From Epiperipatus broadwayi (taxonomy: Eukaryota > Onychophora > Udeonychophora > Euonychophora > Peripatidae): a stretch of 64,000 nt of DNA. Positions 38,730 through 51,693 of the stretch are shown here, piece by piece. Every line of letters starts with the position of its first letter. The first letter of the stretch is position 1. Below the pieces are notes generated by a model. It was not told the origin of the DNA. It saw nothing but the letters and a program-made list of their open reading frames with translations, and made no database searches. Location: contig JAQFVV010006275.1 in the NCBI GenBank assembly GCA_028023455.1, positions 1,061,279-1,125,278 on the forward strand. Direction: 5' to 3'. The position numbers were made by a program, and so were the translations under genes.

Positions 38730-39660
38730 TGTCACCAGTTAAAAATATCCATAGACTGTTAGCTTCCCCAAAATTAATTTTAATAACTATTCCATTTAAC
38801 TACGGGCACTCGTTAAAACATTCGCATTTTTTTTTTATTGATTACAACATTTGATTTATAATTATTTCTGAATTCCATACGATAGCCTATTATATCTAGG
38901 TCATTACCGTACGAAATTATCATTATGCTATCTTGCGCGTTGAGCCGATAAAACTTTATTTTGATAGAACATACAATATTTGAAATATTTATAATTGTCA
39001 CAATATTCACTTGGGACAATATTTAAGTAATTTACGCTATGCGTACATAGTGTGATTTAAGTGAAACAATAAATACAGATAATACAGATGGCTCGTATTG
39101 CACTATAGCATGTTTGGACAAGTTCTGATTATATAGGATAAGTAATTGAATGCCTGAGTCAAACAAAATATATGAAATATACACACAAATAAACAATATA
39201 GATAGCATAAAGTTTGAAAAGATATTTTATATATCAAAAATATAAAGGATTTGAGTGATTAAATACAATACAAAATGCTAAAATTAAGCTACAGAGATGT
39301 GGGTGTTTATATAATTGAGATCTACAGGGATGTGGGTGTTTAAATAATCGAGGCTCCGCGTTTGGGCAAGCCATGGACCCGGAAAAAAAAAATTTACTAT
39401 GTAACGGTCAGAATCGTCTATCTCGCTAACACACTGCAGAATTCAAACCCCAGACACGAAACTGAACATTCTAGGAGGGGTTGCCTTCTAGATATACTAA
39501 GTTCGAATCTAAAGTCCAAATTTCACAGCGCCATCTACGTGATAACGCATCTGGTGCCACTACTAGTATAACCTTTGACCGGTGCCTGGTGGTCAGGGAG
39601 AAACAAAAGACTCTATACTAAAAGAAGTTTGGGTGGCTAATTAACGTCTATGGATTTACA
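38730..39660 (-). repeat. Putative 931-bp LTR (TG...CA)
   Basis: On the minus strand it begins TGTAAATCCATAGACG (39660 downward) and ends TTTAACTGGTGACA (38730), followed at once by a tRNA-Lys-type primer-binding site. Sub-terminal inverted pieces AATCCATAGAC and GTCTATGGATA lie near the two ends. Inside, 39290-39350 has a ~38-bp tandem repeat around GATGTGGGTGTTTA. No second copy was found in the window, so the other LTR is absent or outside. The open stretch at 39362-39571 (+) is not a known protein. Confidence 0.6.
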
Positions 39661-41968
39661 AAAGAAGTGCAGAAAATATATATATATAGACAGAGACTGT
39701 GATAGGAATCAAATAAAATAAGAGATCAAATTTAGTTTTAAATAATTTCAAACAATTTATTTATATAAATATATATATAATGCCACTGTCTGCTTATATG
39801 AGACAGGGACACGTATTAAATAATTGTTGGCATTTATATTTCAGTAAATGACAAAAGGTTATAAAGCAAAGTGATATATTCCATTCCTCGGGCTAATAGC
39901 ATTACGATAATGTGCTTGATGAGATAGGAACATTTGTGAGGTGCTGTGAGAATTTATACAAGTTTAAGATAATATTTGAAATTAAATGTTCTAAAATATT
40001 TATTGATTTCAAGAATAGTACGGACTAAAGCTTACTAAGCAAAAATGGGAATATGATCAAAGCATTTATTTGATAATAATATTAATAGAGTTGCATTGGG
40101 AGGTCAGTATTGCTGATAATGAATTTATTAAAGTTGGAGGGTGTGACACGTTTAAGTCACGGATGCTTTGTAAAATAAATATAAAATAAAACAATATTGA
40201 AGATCCGAAATAATTACGGAGGGCATCTCGCCGCTAACCCGTAGGAAAGTATTTTGATGAACAGCCGAAACTTAGCGACTGGGTGATGATTGCGTGTAAT
40301 TCCCAGGGGTATCATTTGTGAACACCCTCTGCCTGGAAACTTGCAATAAGCAAAAAGAATGGACTTTGCCGTGTAAAGAATCCTTGGAAAATAAAACAAA
40401 GCGGTCTCAACAACCAATTCATTTACCAGCAATACGAGACTAGTGTATATAAAAACATATTAAATGGGTTTTACTCGGATTAAGAGAAATGCCCAATCAA
40501 ATTCCCCGAAATTCATTTAAAAGGGTCCGCACATTTTCGACATCAATGATGAACTTTGTAATTAAAGTAGAACACGGTAATTAAAATAGGAAAACGCATG
40601 CTTGCGGGTTTGAAAAGTAAGTATAGATGTATATACGCAATCATGCATTAGGGGACACATTTAATCATTGACCTCGCACATACTCTCATATTAGATTAAA
40701 ATCAATAACATGTAGATTTTAAACTATGTGATTGTATTATATATTAAAGAATAGAATTGCCCTCGAATGAGTGATTTGCAAGATAATAAAATTGGAAAAT
40801 TATAAATTTAAAATATGCCTTAATAGCGGCATCTTACTTTCAATAAAGGGAATAGTTCACTCGGTCAAAGACGATTCTGACACATTATCATAATAAAATA
40901 AAAGAAAGCTTTATAAATAGAAAATATTAACCCAAGGATAGAGAGCAAAATGTTGAGTATATTTAAACATGTTAAAGAAATACATAATGAAGTTACGTGA
41001 AATATAAAAAAAACAATGTTAAATAGCTATAGTATGTTAGTTAGGAATCACAAGAGCTCTTGGGTTAATTTAGGTTACCTCTGGAGAAGCATTTGCAGGT
41101 AGATGTTCGGCAGGTTTTATAATTCAGCAGCAAAATCTGGAATGTTCATGTTTTTGCAGCAGCAGCAGTTCCGGGGTTTCTTATGTGATAGCTTTTGATG
41201 GTATGGAGCAGCGGCTGGCTATTCCGAGGGGACATAGCCATCTTAACGCCTCTACTCTGACATGTCAAGGTTAGCAATTTATTAGAATCTTAGAACAACT
41301 CAGAAACCTTTAGACAACTCAGAATTCTTTAAAAGCTTAGAATAAAAAACAACTCTTAGACACATTAGAATAAAAAAACAACTAGCTCACTGGAGAACAA
41401 AAGAAAAACCTCCTTTTTATAGTGGAATTTAACAATAGAACTGCCCTGGAGCATTACAAAAATATCGGACTTATCAGCTGTAATTAAATCATCGGAATGT
41501 CTAAAGGAATTCAACATAAATTAATTTCTTTTGTTACTTTCCCTGTCGACATTCGAATTACAAACAAGATTTAATTAAAATTACTTTTATTAATTAAAGA
41601 AAACCTTAAGTGGACATCTGCTGTTTTTAGATAAACTTATACAACATTTACTAATTAAACTATTGTCCCTCATTTATTTTAACAGAAATATTTGGAATAA
41701 CTTTTATTAAATTAAAGAAAATGATTTTACTTTTTAAATTGCAATATTTGAATCTATTTACCAAACGAATATTTACTAAATGAATTTTATTTTAAATCAA
41801 AATATATTACGACGGTAATATATTTGCAAACAGATTCAAACAAAATAACTAACAATTTATAATTTTGATATGTTTTAAAATGGATATCATAGTGTGTGTG
41901 ATACGACTTATATAACTTACTTTTTAATAAATGTAAATTATGTGAACAAATACATAATTCATAATATT
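39661..41968. other. GC-richer insert sequence, family unknown
   Basis: Rest of the insert in the split palindrome. It contains patches with balanced composition (40214-40440; 41080-41275 with a short CAG run at 41157-41167) and a run of related pieces around AACAACTCAGAA at 41293-41395. A 72-codon minus-strand frame at 40214-40432 is not recognised. It probably belongs to the retroelement but lacks identifiable domains. Confidence 0.4.
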
Positions 41969-42148
41969 CATCTGCCATCTCTTGCCATTCCAGTATGGGT
42001 ATTGTTAAGGGTTGTCTCGTTTTGATTATTCAACATTATATAGTTGATAAAGACTACAAAGTGTATAGTCGAAAGTACTTCTAAAAGAATATAATTTATA
42101 TAAATTGTACTGTATTTTGATATATATATTGATTTGTATATTACATAT

Positions 42149-44470
42149 ATATATATATATATATATATTGTAACTTAAATAAAGGTAGATCAAAAGATAT
42201 TACCATACCAAAAATCCAAATATTATTAAAATCTCAAATATTCAAATATTATAACTTAATAAACAAAAAAGAATTGTAGATTTTATTTTATATCAAAAAG
42301 AAAAGAATTATTTAACCTGAGTAGTGGCTATTAAACAAAAGATCAGACTGAGTTATCAATCATATTATGGGTCATTGGATTAAATGAAACATATTTCTAT
42401 ACTTAGATTTCTCAAGATATCACAATATCAATAATTATAAACAAATTATTAAGAACAACTATTATAACTCAGGAAATAACATCAAGTGGGTGAGTACACT
42501 GGTAACTCAATAAAATATCTTCTCAGGTATACAGACAGTAGATCCTATTCACTTTCATCTCTTGGTTTGATGTCAAGTGCATATTTAAATAAATAACAAG
42601 TGAATATGGTCTAGCAGGGTGCCACTAGATTATCTGAACCTAGACACAGTTATATCTTATATCCTTTTCACATATACCGGGTTTGAATGCCCTTTTGGTA
42701 CTTTATTTCTAATAAAAATTGAGGATTTTGCTTTTAGACCCATATCACTGTATGCATTAATATTTAGGTAAACATAAAACATCTTTAAACTAAAGTGGAG
42801 TATATAAAATTCATTAGACAGAAATCATTTCTTAGATCTTAATATAATAAATGTGTTTCAATATTTTTTTTATAAGTTTTACTAGCTCAGATTACTATTA
42901 ATAATTTAGGATGGCAATTCACTCATTCTTGCATGAAATAGATGATGGGATGGTGGTTATAATATTTATTCACAAATGTCAATCAAATACCATGAAATTA
43001 CTTATTTATCTATGGCCTTTAAACATTTATCTATCCCATTAATTACAATGTGATGATGATGATGATGATAATGATAACGATAATGATTAACCACAGCTTT
43101 AGGACTAAGCCTAATCATAAACCTAATTTTTATAAAGAAATTCATAATTATTGCTTAATTTTAGTATATCTAATGGGAACTTAAATAGCTAATATTCACC
43201 TTGATGATGAATGATCACAACTAATAAAAAAAATATTCTTAATGAAATATATATGCCTCATTTAATTAAAACAAATTAACATTTATTACTGCATTTCTAA
43301 CGTATACATAAAAATTTCTATATCTACATGAAAATTGATATGAACAATAACAACAATAATCATAATCAACTGTTTTAAAATCATAACATTAATTTTAAAT
43401 TCTTCCCCCTTTCCTGTCAAATGTATTTCAAATTGGATACTAAGTTTGCTAAAGTTTCCTCTTCACAAGAAAATATTTCATTAAAAAAAAATATTCACTC
43501 TTTGGCTCACATACTTTATAATCTAACATGCAAAGCAGAATGATAAAAAAATGTTAGTAAAAGTGAAAGAGCAAGATTTCCAGATTATTTTTCTCCCCTT
43601 CCCTTCTACCCTCTGAAATGCTATACTTTAACTTAAAACACAATACTCTAATATTCTTAATATTGCCTATTGTTTTGCATTCACACACAATTACATATAT
43701 GCAACAAGTATTATATTATTATGTATGTGCGTGTTTTATCCCCATAATAACAAAAATATTATTTAAAACAAAATAACAATAACAAAAAAAATATGTTACA
43801 TATTAATAACATTTCATAACTTTAAGTTAATAGACAATCATAATTTTAGTACATATAAAATCATTAATGAAGCTTATGTTTATCGTTATTAAGAAATTCT
43901 GGGTTTCAATTGATCTTGGTTGTTTTAAAAGTTCTTTAAACAAAAATATACCACTGTTGCTAAAATTTTACTAAGTCTCTGATATCATAAAGAAAACATA
44001 TAAAAGAAAAATTTATATTACCAGTTCTATTCTTTGTAGTGACTTCCAATGAGCCAAATTTATCTTGTTTAATGTCTATACTTTTGCAACTACCAATTCC
44101 ATTTTACTTTGGAACAATCTCTTTCTTGAGGTGTATAATTATTTGATGATGATGATTCTATTGAGGTTATTTGCTTTAGTGGACAATTTGGAAATCATTA
44201 TATTAACTCTTTTTCTCTTCCTGTCAAGCATGATTCTTTTAGTGGATGAAGTACAGCAGTTGCTTTCACATTTATAATTTTTCTTGGGTTTAAACTCAGA
44301 TACTGGAACAATTAATTGGACTTGATGATTTAATATTTATCAGTAGATTACTCTTTTTTTTGATCGCCTTCAAATGTAGGTGAATGTTTTCCTCCTATTT
44401 AAAAACATCTTATTTCTCTCAGTCAGTTGAAAGGTGTAGAATATTATTTTTCAGACAAGACATCTTTTCT
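42149..44470. other. AT-rich DNA, nothing recognised
   Basis: A short GAT microsatellite lies near 43050-43070. No gene or repeat family supported. Confidence 0.55.
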
Positions 44471-44483
44471 TTCCTTTATGATG

Positions 44484-44535
44484 TGCTAGTTGATGATGAC
44501 TCGGGGAATTTCCCCAGACGAAATATATCTTTATT
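44484..44535 (+). ncRNA. Possible hammerhead ribozyme relic
   Basis: Core-like GTTGATGATGA, a strong hairpin (GGGGAATTTCCCC, 44503-44515), then GACGAAA, a minimal stem III-like ATATAT and C. The order matches a type I hammerhead, but the C of CUGAUGA is T, there is an extra base before stem II, and stem I is not evident. It could be a decayed Penelope-type terminal motif or chance. Confidence 0.3.
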
Positions 44536-44545
44536 TTAACCTGCC

Positions 44546-47500
44546 GTGCTGTTTTTCATCTTCACAAAAAAAAACTTTATATTAAAAATGATTTTTAGAA
44601 TTGGTATCTGCTGAATTAAAAATGCTTGACTCTTAGTTTCAAGATTTTTAGAATTCTCTATAATATCAACTGATTTTCCAGACTGCTTTTATATCTGATT
44701 TTTTTCTATTTTTGACCACCTCTTTGTATTAGATTTATAACTTATTCTCCACCAAATTGTTTTTTAGCTGGATAGTATGAAAAATCTCACTATCCTGATT
44801 TTTAGACAAACTTTTGTTTTGAAGGAAAAAATAGTCTTAATCTTTTTTACACCTATGTAACATCTCAAATTTGAGCTTCTTTTTTTTGATCTTAGGATGA
44901 GACACTTTTAAAATTAGACTTCTCACATCATCTCTAAGTTTTAACAGAAAAACAACCCTTATAATACAAAATTGTTGAGTAAAAAAAAAAAAAAATTTAA
45001 CAGATTTTCTTTTTTTTCTTTCAATATTTAATAAATAAAAATATAGTTTATGTATGCAATGTACACACACACTCATTTAAATTATTTATAAAACAGGCCT
45101 ATAAAACAATCTAAATGCTTTTTAGAAATTATGATTTTAATATCTACATTAAACTCTTACCATTTTTAAACCCCAAACTACAACTTTTAAGCCCCAAATT
45201 ATAATCATAGACAAAGAACAAAAATCGGAATAGAATAATAAAATAGAAATAGAATCAAACATTAGAATTTAGCAAATGTAGGTTAGCCTTGAAGAGAGTT
45301 TAATATTTGAAATATACAAGGACAATTAAACAGCTTACACACACACTGCCTATACATATGCGTTATTACTTTTACTTTTTAGCAAAAAAAAGAATTAAAT
45401 ATTGAATAGTTAAATGTGTGTCTTACTCTTTTTGAGTTTTCTATCAACACACAAACAATTAAAGAATATAACTGTTGTCCCACTCTCTTTCTGCCTTAAG
45501 CTTTTAAAACTTGATCTTGTAGGGTTTAAACTTGGATGCCCTACACCTTTCTTTTTATATAAATATGTGATGATTTTTGTTTTACATTTTCTTTCATGCA
45601 CATTACTACAAATTTAGCTACTAACTAAATTGTAATGGCACAATATATATATATATATATATATATACACCATGGTGCTAAATAAAATACTAAAAATAAC
45701 TTTATGGTGTGAGTAATTATTTACAGACTTCAGCATCAAATGCTCAGGGTCTTAAGACCAGACAGCTTGCTAGCATTAGTATGAACATATATAGTTCAGG
45801 AACTTAGATAGGCTTTAAACATGGTCTGGACCTTCATATTCCAATTCTGGTAAGGTAGCCATACCTGAACTAAACTGGATGGGAGTGGTTACCATCGTTA
45901 ACCCATCACAAGGCATAACAATAGATAATGTACAAGTGTACTTTGTAAAGACACACAACACAAGTAAAATACAAACATATATATATATATATAAAATTAA
46001 TTGCACCTAAAAACAGACAGTGTTTATCTCCTAACTAGCACAACCCAGTTCTTAAACTAGCATCATAATTATGCTAAATAAAAGGGCTAAACTAAATTGT
46101 TAATCCAAGTTAAAATACTGAAACTGCATATATATAATCATAATTAAGGAAGAGAAAGCATATTTAATGTTCTTAATAAACTTTACCAAATATACTTTAA
46201 ATATCATTTCTAGCTAGCATATCACTTCTAATTAACAAATATCAAAAGTTATAATAACTGACTAGACAAACCATAATGAAATATAATCAATGATAATAAT
46301 GAGCGCAAAGTGATCAATTATTATCTAACATAATAGTATCTCAGAACACTGACTCAATATGCTAAGTAGCATTTTTAAAATATTAAAATGGAGATTTTTT
46401 AAAAAAATTATCTCTCCTTTAAACGTTTATTAAAAATTACAGTGCTCGCTCTCGCAAAATACTTGGCATATTATAACATATAAAGATTAAATTGAAATAA
46501 ATGATTAAAATAAATATAGGCATAACCGCAGTATTAAAGAAATTTAGATAATAGCTGATTATCATTATTATAGATTAGAGAAATAAAATTACATTAGGGA
46601 GATGAACTTAGGCAAGATTTATACAGATTTAATTTTATAAATGATTTACTTTAAGCAGAATTTAAGAATTAAAAGTGAACATTCAACTACATCAAGTAAG
46701 CTAGCTTAATATTAAAAATTACAGATTTAAAGATCGGTTAAGAGCTCTGCTATTTTTGAAGAAATATTACCAATTTTCTTTGCTGCAGCTGGTATTTCAG
46801 GGATGTCCGACAATAGGCATTGTGGCATTCTTCTCTGCATAGATTGCCTGGTCTAAGGTGTCTTCTTTTTATGCAGGCTTAAGCTGAAAACCTTCCATCT
46901 CCATGATGATGGTTGCACACCATTATGCACATAGGATGGAGTTTGAGATGGCTATCTTCCTGCAGGGAAAATGGCAAATCTATAGCCTACTTTTCTATCA
47001 TTTCAAAGTTCAAACAGACTTGGATTCTGGTAGTAATGCATGTTAAATTTACAGAGTAAGATAAGAATGTTAAAAATATAGGGGTATTTATATGATTTTC
47101 AATGCCTATATTATTTTGTCAACAACTGGGATTTACAGCTGGTAAATCCATTAGCACTTGTTTACTATCTTATTTTTAATTTACAAAATTAACACTAGTA
47201 TTTTTAATTTGACTTAGCCACTTCATTTCCCTAAAGACTGGTTAATTGTTCTAGTTCAGTGAATTTTGTCATTTATAAAATATATTTTGGAAAAATATTA
47301 TTGTAAAAATAAGATTTAAAATTATGCTCACATGCTATATTCATGCACATGTGGAGTGGCGTGATTCTTATTTACTACAACTTTAATTTAAAATTAAGAA
47401 TTATTATAAACTTTTAAATAACATTCCGTTATATAAGTATCATGGTGATATGTGGATTTCATACATATGCATGCAATTTTAATATAAAATAATGGATTGA

Positions 47501-47903
47501 CTTCTTTTTAATAAAATAAAATCTATAAAAAAATCTATAATTTAAAAGATTTAAATTTTACATAAAATGTTCATGCTGTAAGATATATATAAACCGATGA
47601 TATTACAGTCATTTATTTATACATATGTGTGTGATGATATATATATATATAACTGTGTTGCCACTTAAATACATGTACTCATTGAGGGTTTAAATCCAGC
47701 ACAATGAAGCTATGGGGCAAAATAGATGCAATGTATATTAAGTCAGGAATATACCATTTCAATATGTGTTAGTTGTTAAATTTTTTTTAAAAATTAATAA
47801 CTTAAATTTAAAAAAAAGTTATAAATTTCGATAAATTTCATTAAAAATCTTTATTTTAAAACTTTTTTTTTTAGTTTTATTATAATGTGGAAGTGATGAG
47901 ATG
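44546..47903. other. Mostly AT-rich DNA, nothing recognised
   Basis: GC-richer patches at 45720-45970 and 46740-47010 have no convincing open frame or family. TA run at 45643-45666. Open stretches at 44837-45076, 45410-45617 and 45815-46006 are not protein-like. Confidence 0.5.
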
Positions 47904-47911
47904 CTCTAAAC

Positions 47912-49143
47912 CAGTGGTCTTCAACCTTTTCACACCTGTGGCCTGGCAAAAATAAGGATAAGATTTCACGGACCGGCAGAAGTTTACAGATAAATTTTTG
48001 TAAAGATGTAACTTGCTTAGTCTTAGATAAACATAATTGTTATAACTGACCAAAACAGCATACTAGTTATTGTGTATTGTAATGGTGTTGCTTACCTTCA
48101 CATGCTGAACACAGAAAACAGTACAATACCAATTGTTCTCATTAATGTGCTTACAATTTCTATGTTTATTATTTCATTGTTAAAACATTCAAGAATAAAA
48201 TGTTATTCACCTGAATGTTGGGAAATATCATAGCTAGTGTAATTACATGGCAATGATTATGATAAATGTAATATCTGTATTTAATGTTAAATATACAAGA
48301 TGGTTATATATATATGGAGGTTGTCTTTTGATAGAGGTAAGGGCAAAATGGAAATCACGTAATTAATCACTGTACAGTCAAAAAAAATTCGCCATATTTT
48401 AAATCTGAAAAAATAAAATGAAACATGTAAAAGTCTGAAGTTTTGATGTTATTGTAATTTTTTGTGTGTGCTGGTGGGTTGAAAAGATCAAAAACTGTAA
48501 TTAATAGGAAAAGTTTTTTTTTAAAAAAAATGGTAAAATAGATATCGCGTAATAGAAATAACGCCAAAAAAAAAAATTGCAAAGTTATTTTTTGTTTGTT
48601 TTTATTTTTAAAAAAAGGTTAACAGAAATTGGTTTTAAAAATAAAAGTTTTAGTATATTAGCAGTATACAAATAAAACCAAAAAATATTGCCTTATAGGC
48701 CAAAAAAAAAAGTGGGCATATTTTTAAACAAAAAAGAAAACGAAACTTGAAAAAGTCAAAAGTTTTGATCTTGTTTTAACACATAAACAATGCCGACAAG
48801 CGACCGTGATTGGCTATCAAAAGGCAACTGGAATTTGTTTAATAAAAAACCTTTTTTTTTTTTAATTTTGAATTTTTTTAGAAAAATAATAAATTTAATT
48901 TTATCTCTCCATAAACATCTGTGATAAATAGAAAAACAAATTAATTTATGTATGATTGATTAGATTTCGTTTTTGTTCTGTTTCTTATTTTTTAACAGGG
49001 TAAAAATGCGATGAAAAAATAAATAAAAACTGTTTATATTAATTAAAAGTTTAAAATCTTATTATTTTGTTATTACTAACTTTCTTGCCAGTCTAGTGCG
49101 ACCCAGCAGAAAACTTCTGTGGCCTGGTGGTTGAAGACCACTG
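47912..49143. mobile_element. hAT-type element, 1232 bp, perfect TSD
   Basis: Ends CAGTGGTCTTCAACC (left) and the exact complement GGTTGAAGACCACTG (right): 15-bp perfect terminal inverted repeats of hAT type, with further sub-terminal similarity around GGCCTGG and CAGAAGTTT. Both sides carry the 8-bp duplication CTCTAAAC (47904-47911 and 49144-49151). No transposase is present; the inside is A/T-rich with a partial internal repetition (AAAAGTC..AAAGTTTTGAT at about 48430 and 48760). It is a non-autonomous derivative. It sits directly upstream of the Merlin relic. Confidence 0.95.
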
Positions 49144-49199
49144 CTCTAAACAATGTCATATTTTGTTTTAATTCAGCATTTTTTTTATTATCAGTAGTA

Positions 49200-50063
49200 T
49201 TTTTGCAAAATTTTTATAATGATCAAAATTTGGACCTCCCTGTCACAGAATATGATGCACTGGAATATTTTCAAAGATACAAGATTCTTCTGAAAAGTGT
49301 GCTAATAACTACAATATGATACCTTACATGCAAACAGTCCCACAATGACAATGCAACATGAAATCTAATTTAATTAAATAAATACCCATTCTTAAAGGAA
49401 TGTGGTTTGAAGATTCCAAAATTCTGTTTCTGACTGCATTACATCTGGAGTAGACATTTAATGTCTATTGAATGAAGGAAAGATCATTGGATTTTTCCAA
49501 CACCATTGTGATAGATTGGAACAACCACCTCAGGGAAGTGTGCACATCTAGGTTTTTATCTCAACCATCATGCAAAATTGGAGAGCTTAACAGAATTGTT
49601 GAAATCGATGAAATGCTTTTTACAAAGTGTAAAAAATTAGCAGGAGAGAATACTTTCACACAGTGGTTATTCAGTGGATTGTGCAGAGAAACCAATAAGT
49701 GCTTCATTGTAACTTTTCCAGGTAGAACAGTGGCTATTCTTACACATGCTTTAAAACAAAATGTCACAGACACATTTACAATTTATTCCGACAGTTGTAA
49801 GGCATATAAAATTGATAAATTAAGGCATGCAGGATTTGAACATTTCCAAGTGAATCACTGCTATAACTTTGCTGACCAGATACCAGTATGCATATGCAAA
49901 ACATTGAAAGACTTTAGGGACTAGTTAAATGGCAAAACCAAAAACACCGGGAAAATTATGTGACATCTGGATTCATATTTAATAGAATTTATAAAACATC
50001 AACTACACCAACAACAAGATTCATTTGTGGAGATTTTGGATGCCATTAGGAATTGCAGTTCAC
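49200..50063 (+). pseudogene. Merlin-type transposase (IS1016/ISXO2-like DDE) relic
   Basis: The best open part is 49472-49924 (150 codons). It reads VIDWNNHLREVC, then IGELNRIVEIDEMLF (first catalytic D region), FSGLCRETNKCFIV, FTIYSDSCKAY (second D) and FEHFQVNHCYNFAD, the standard run of blocks in Merlin/ISXO2-like transposases. In the same frame upstream is FEDSKILFLTALHLE, and downstream, after stops, LDSYLIEFIKHQ, which matches the C-terminal block. The third catalytic acidic residue region is damaged (VCICKTLKDFRD then stop). An N-terminal piece, LDLPVTEYDALEYFQRYK, lies in another frame near 49230. Stops and frameshifts show it is dead. Confidence 0.9.
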
Positions 50064-50257
50064 TGACATGAATATTCTTCACTTGTTCGTATATTTTTTT
50101 CATTTTTTTATTAATAATTTAATACAAAAAAATAATAATAAAGTGTAAATATTGTGATAAATTTTTCCAGAATGATTTATTTTTTAAAAAATAACAGTAA
50201 TGAAAATTAAAATGTAAATATTTAATATCACATTTTTTATTAAGATTTCTTGTAGCT

Positions 50258-50320
50258 CATGAAACTGTACATTTATCAAAAATATCAGCTGCTTTGATAG
50301 ATAGGAAACTACTGCAAATG
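50258..50320 (-). repeat. Right terminal repeat of the Merlin element
   Basis: TCATGAAACTGTACATTTAT followed by CAAAAATATCAGCTGC matches the inner right terminus of the MITE at 17690-17735 (TTGAAACTGTACATTTATCA, GGGCTGCC). Its position about 200 bp after the transposase relic is right for the element end. The left terminus was not found, perhaps removed around the hAT insertion. Confidence 0.7.
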
Positions 50321-50996
50321 ATATGTAAGAGTAGAATATTATTGTTTATCGGTAGTTTTTAATAATTATTTTTCAAAATTGACAAATGAGTATTAAAATT
50401 TAGATTAAAGTAGATTTGCTAAGTAAGATAAATAGATTAACTGCAATAAAGTAGAATAAGGTTGAAGTTTTATAATCTGGGATAAAAATTACTATTAATA
50501 AAAGTAAAACTCTGAAAACATTTAGTATTAATAAAAGTTTTAATGTATTAATAAAGAAGAAAATTTTAAAACACATTCATGCTTTTTAATATTTTTGAAT
50601 TTGATTATGTAATAATGAAGATTATCACTAAGAAATCAGAATGAAAATTCCTATAAGCAAGCAGAGTTTTATTTTTTAAAGAGAGTAAAATGCTTTGGAA
50701 TAAATTAAAAGTCTAATTAAATGTTTGTTTGGAGAATAACTTTGTATAAACAAAAATTTGGATTATTAAAAATGGAAAAAGAAAATCATTGCATAGATAT
50801 GTGTTTTGAAGGAAAAGAAAAATATTTGAAAAGTAAAGATTAGGAATGCTGAGTTATTTTTAAAAAGCATTAAAAAAAATGAAGAGATATCTTGGACATT
50901 TTGTTATTTATAGTGAAAGAGGAAAAAATGAAAAGAAAAAAGTTACAACTGATTTAAATAATTAAGATAATAAAGGAATTTGGATAATAGAGTTAG
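50321..50996. other. AT-rich DNA, nothing recognised
   Basis: A-rich sequence between the Merlin relic and the second hAT element; no supported feature. Confidence 0.5.
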
Positions 50997-51004
50997 GTTT
51001 AGAG

Positions 51005-51693
51005 CAGTGATCGAGAACTGGCAGCTTCGAAATCGCGTGTGGTTCTTTAATGAAAAAGTGTGTCTCCCTTATTTTGTATAAATATATATGTAAATTTTAT
51101 TAAAAATTTAATATATTATAAAATATTTTATTTATGTCTACTAATATATAATTTGTAATTAATTGTATTAATTTTATTATAATTTAATTACTGGTAATAT
51201 AATTAATACAAATGTGTGGAAATTATTGTGACAACGAATGGTTTAGATTTAAAATAGCCTATCGCATGTATTTTCTTCAAGCAGACTGATTGATTCAAGA
51301 CTGAAAGCTTTATTATTATTAAAATACACTAAATATACTCCAAATTTGAATAAATTACATTATAGTTCAAAAGTCATATTAGTAGGTTTGAATATTAACA
51401 TTGTATATTTATATAAATGATTTTTTAAACTAATAAATTTTATTTTTATGCAAATTGATTATATTTACTAGAAATTTAGAAAGAAAAAATGTAAAATTTA
51501 CTGAAAAAAAAAAGTTTTTTGTTTCACCCACAAAAATATTTATTATATGCAAGCTTAAGAGTTGTTCGAATCTTGTATATGCGTACTTAATGTTATTAAA
51601 TTTCTAAATAATGAATGAAATTGATTCCAGGTTGCCGCTCTTTATGTTTTTTGTTAAAATGGCTCTCTGACTCAAAAACTTTCCCAATTCCTG
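51005..51693. mobile_element. hAT-type MITE, 689 bp, perfect TSD
   Basis: Left end CAGTGATCGAGAACTGGCAG and right end, complemented, CAGGAATTGGGAAAG. Sub-terminal sequence rich in GGCTCT/GTGGTTCTTT and its counterpart is typical of a common hAT class. Perfect 8-bp target duplication GTTTAGAG at 50997-51004 and 51694-51701. No coding capacity. The target octamer is the exact reverse complement of that of the other hAT element. Confidence 0.9.

Larger units (their letters stand above)
37705..42148. mobile_element. Fold-back palindrome split by 4.1-kb insert
   Basis: Inverted arms 37705-37860 and 41995-42148 are nearly identical (about 155 bp, from ATATGTAATATACAAATC to AACCCTTAACAATACCCAT). 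Directly inside each arm lies the same short sequence in the same orientation, CATCTGCCATCTCTTGCCAT plus (T)CCAG, at 37858-37881 and 41969-41993. Removing 37882-41968 and one direct copy leaves a perfect hairpin with a ~22-nt loop. The simplest reading is a palindromic element whose loop was the target of an insertion that duplicated the loop. Confidence 0.65.

Noticed and set aside
44503-44515. Palindromic kappa-B-like site GGGGAATTTCCCC
   Set aside because: A single site with no promoter or gene nearby; better explained as a hairpin stem.
46740-47010. Coding exon in a GC-richer patch
   Set aside because: No frame without stops beyond short length, and no recognised protein similarity.
49561-49773. 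70-codon open frame opposite the Merlin relic (-)
   Set aside because: Shadow of the plus-strand transposase frame; no protein family resemblance.
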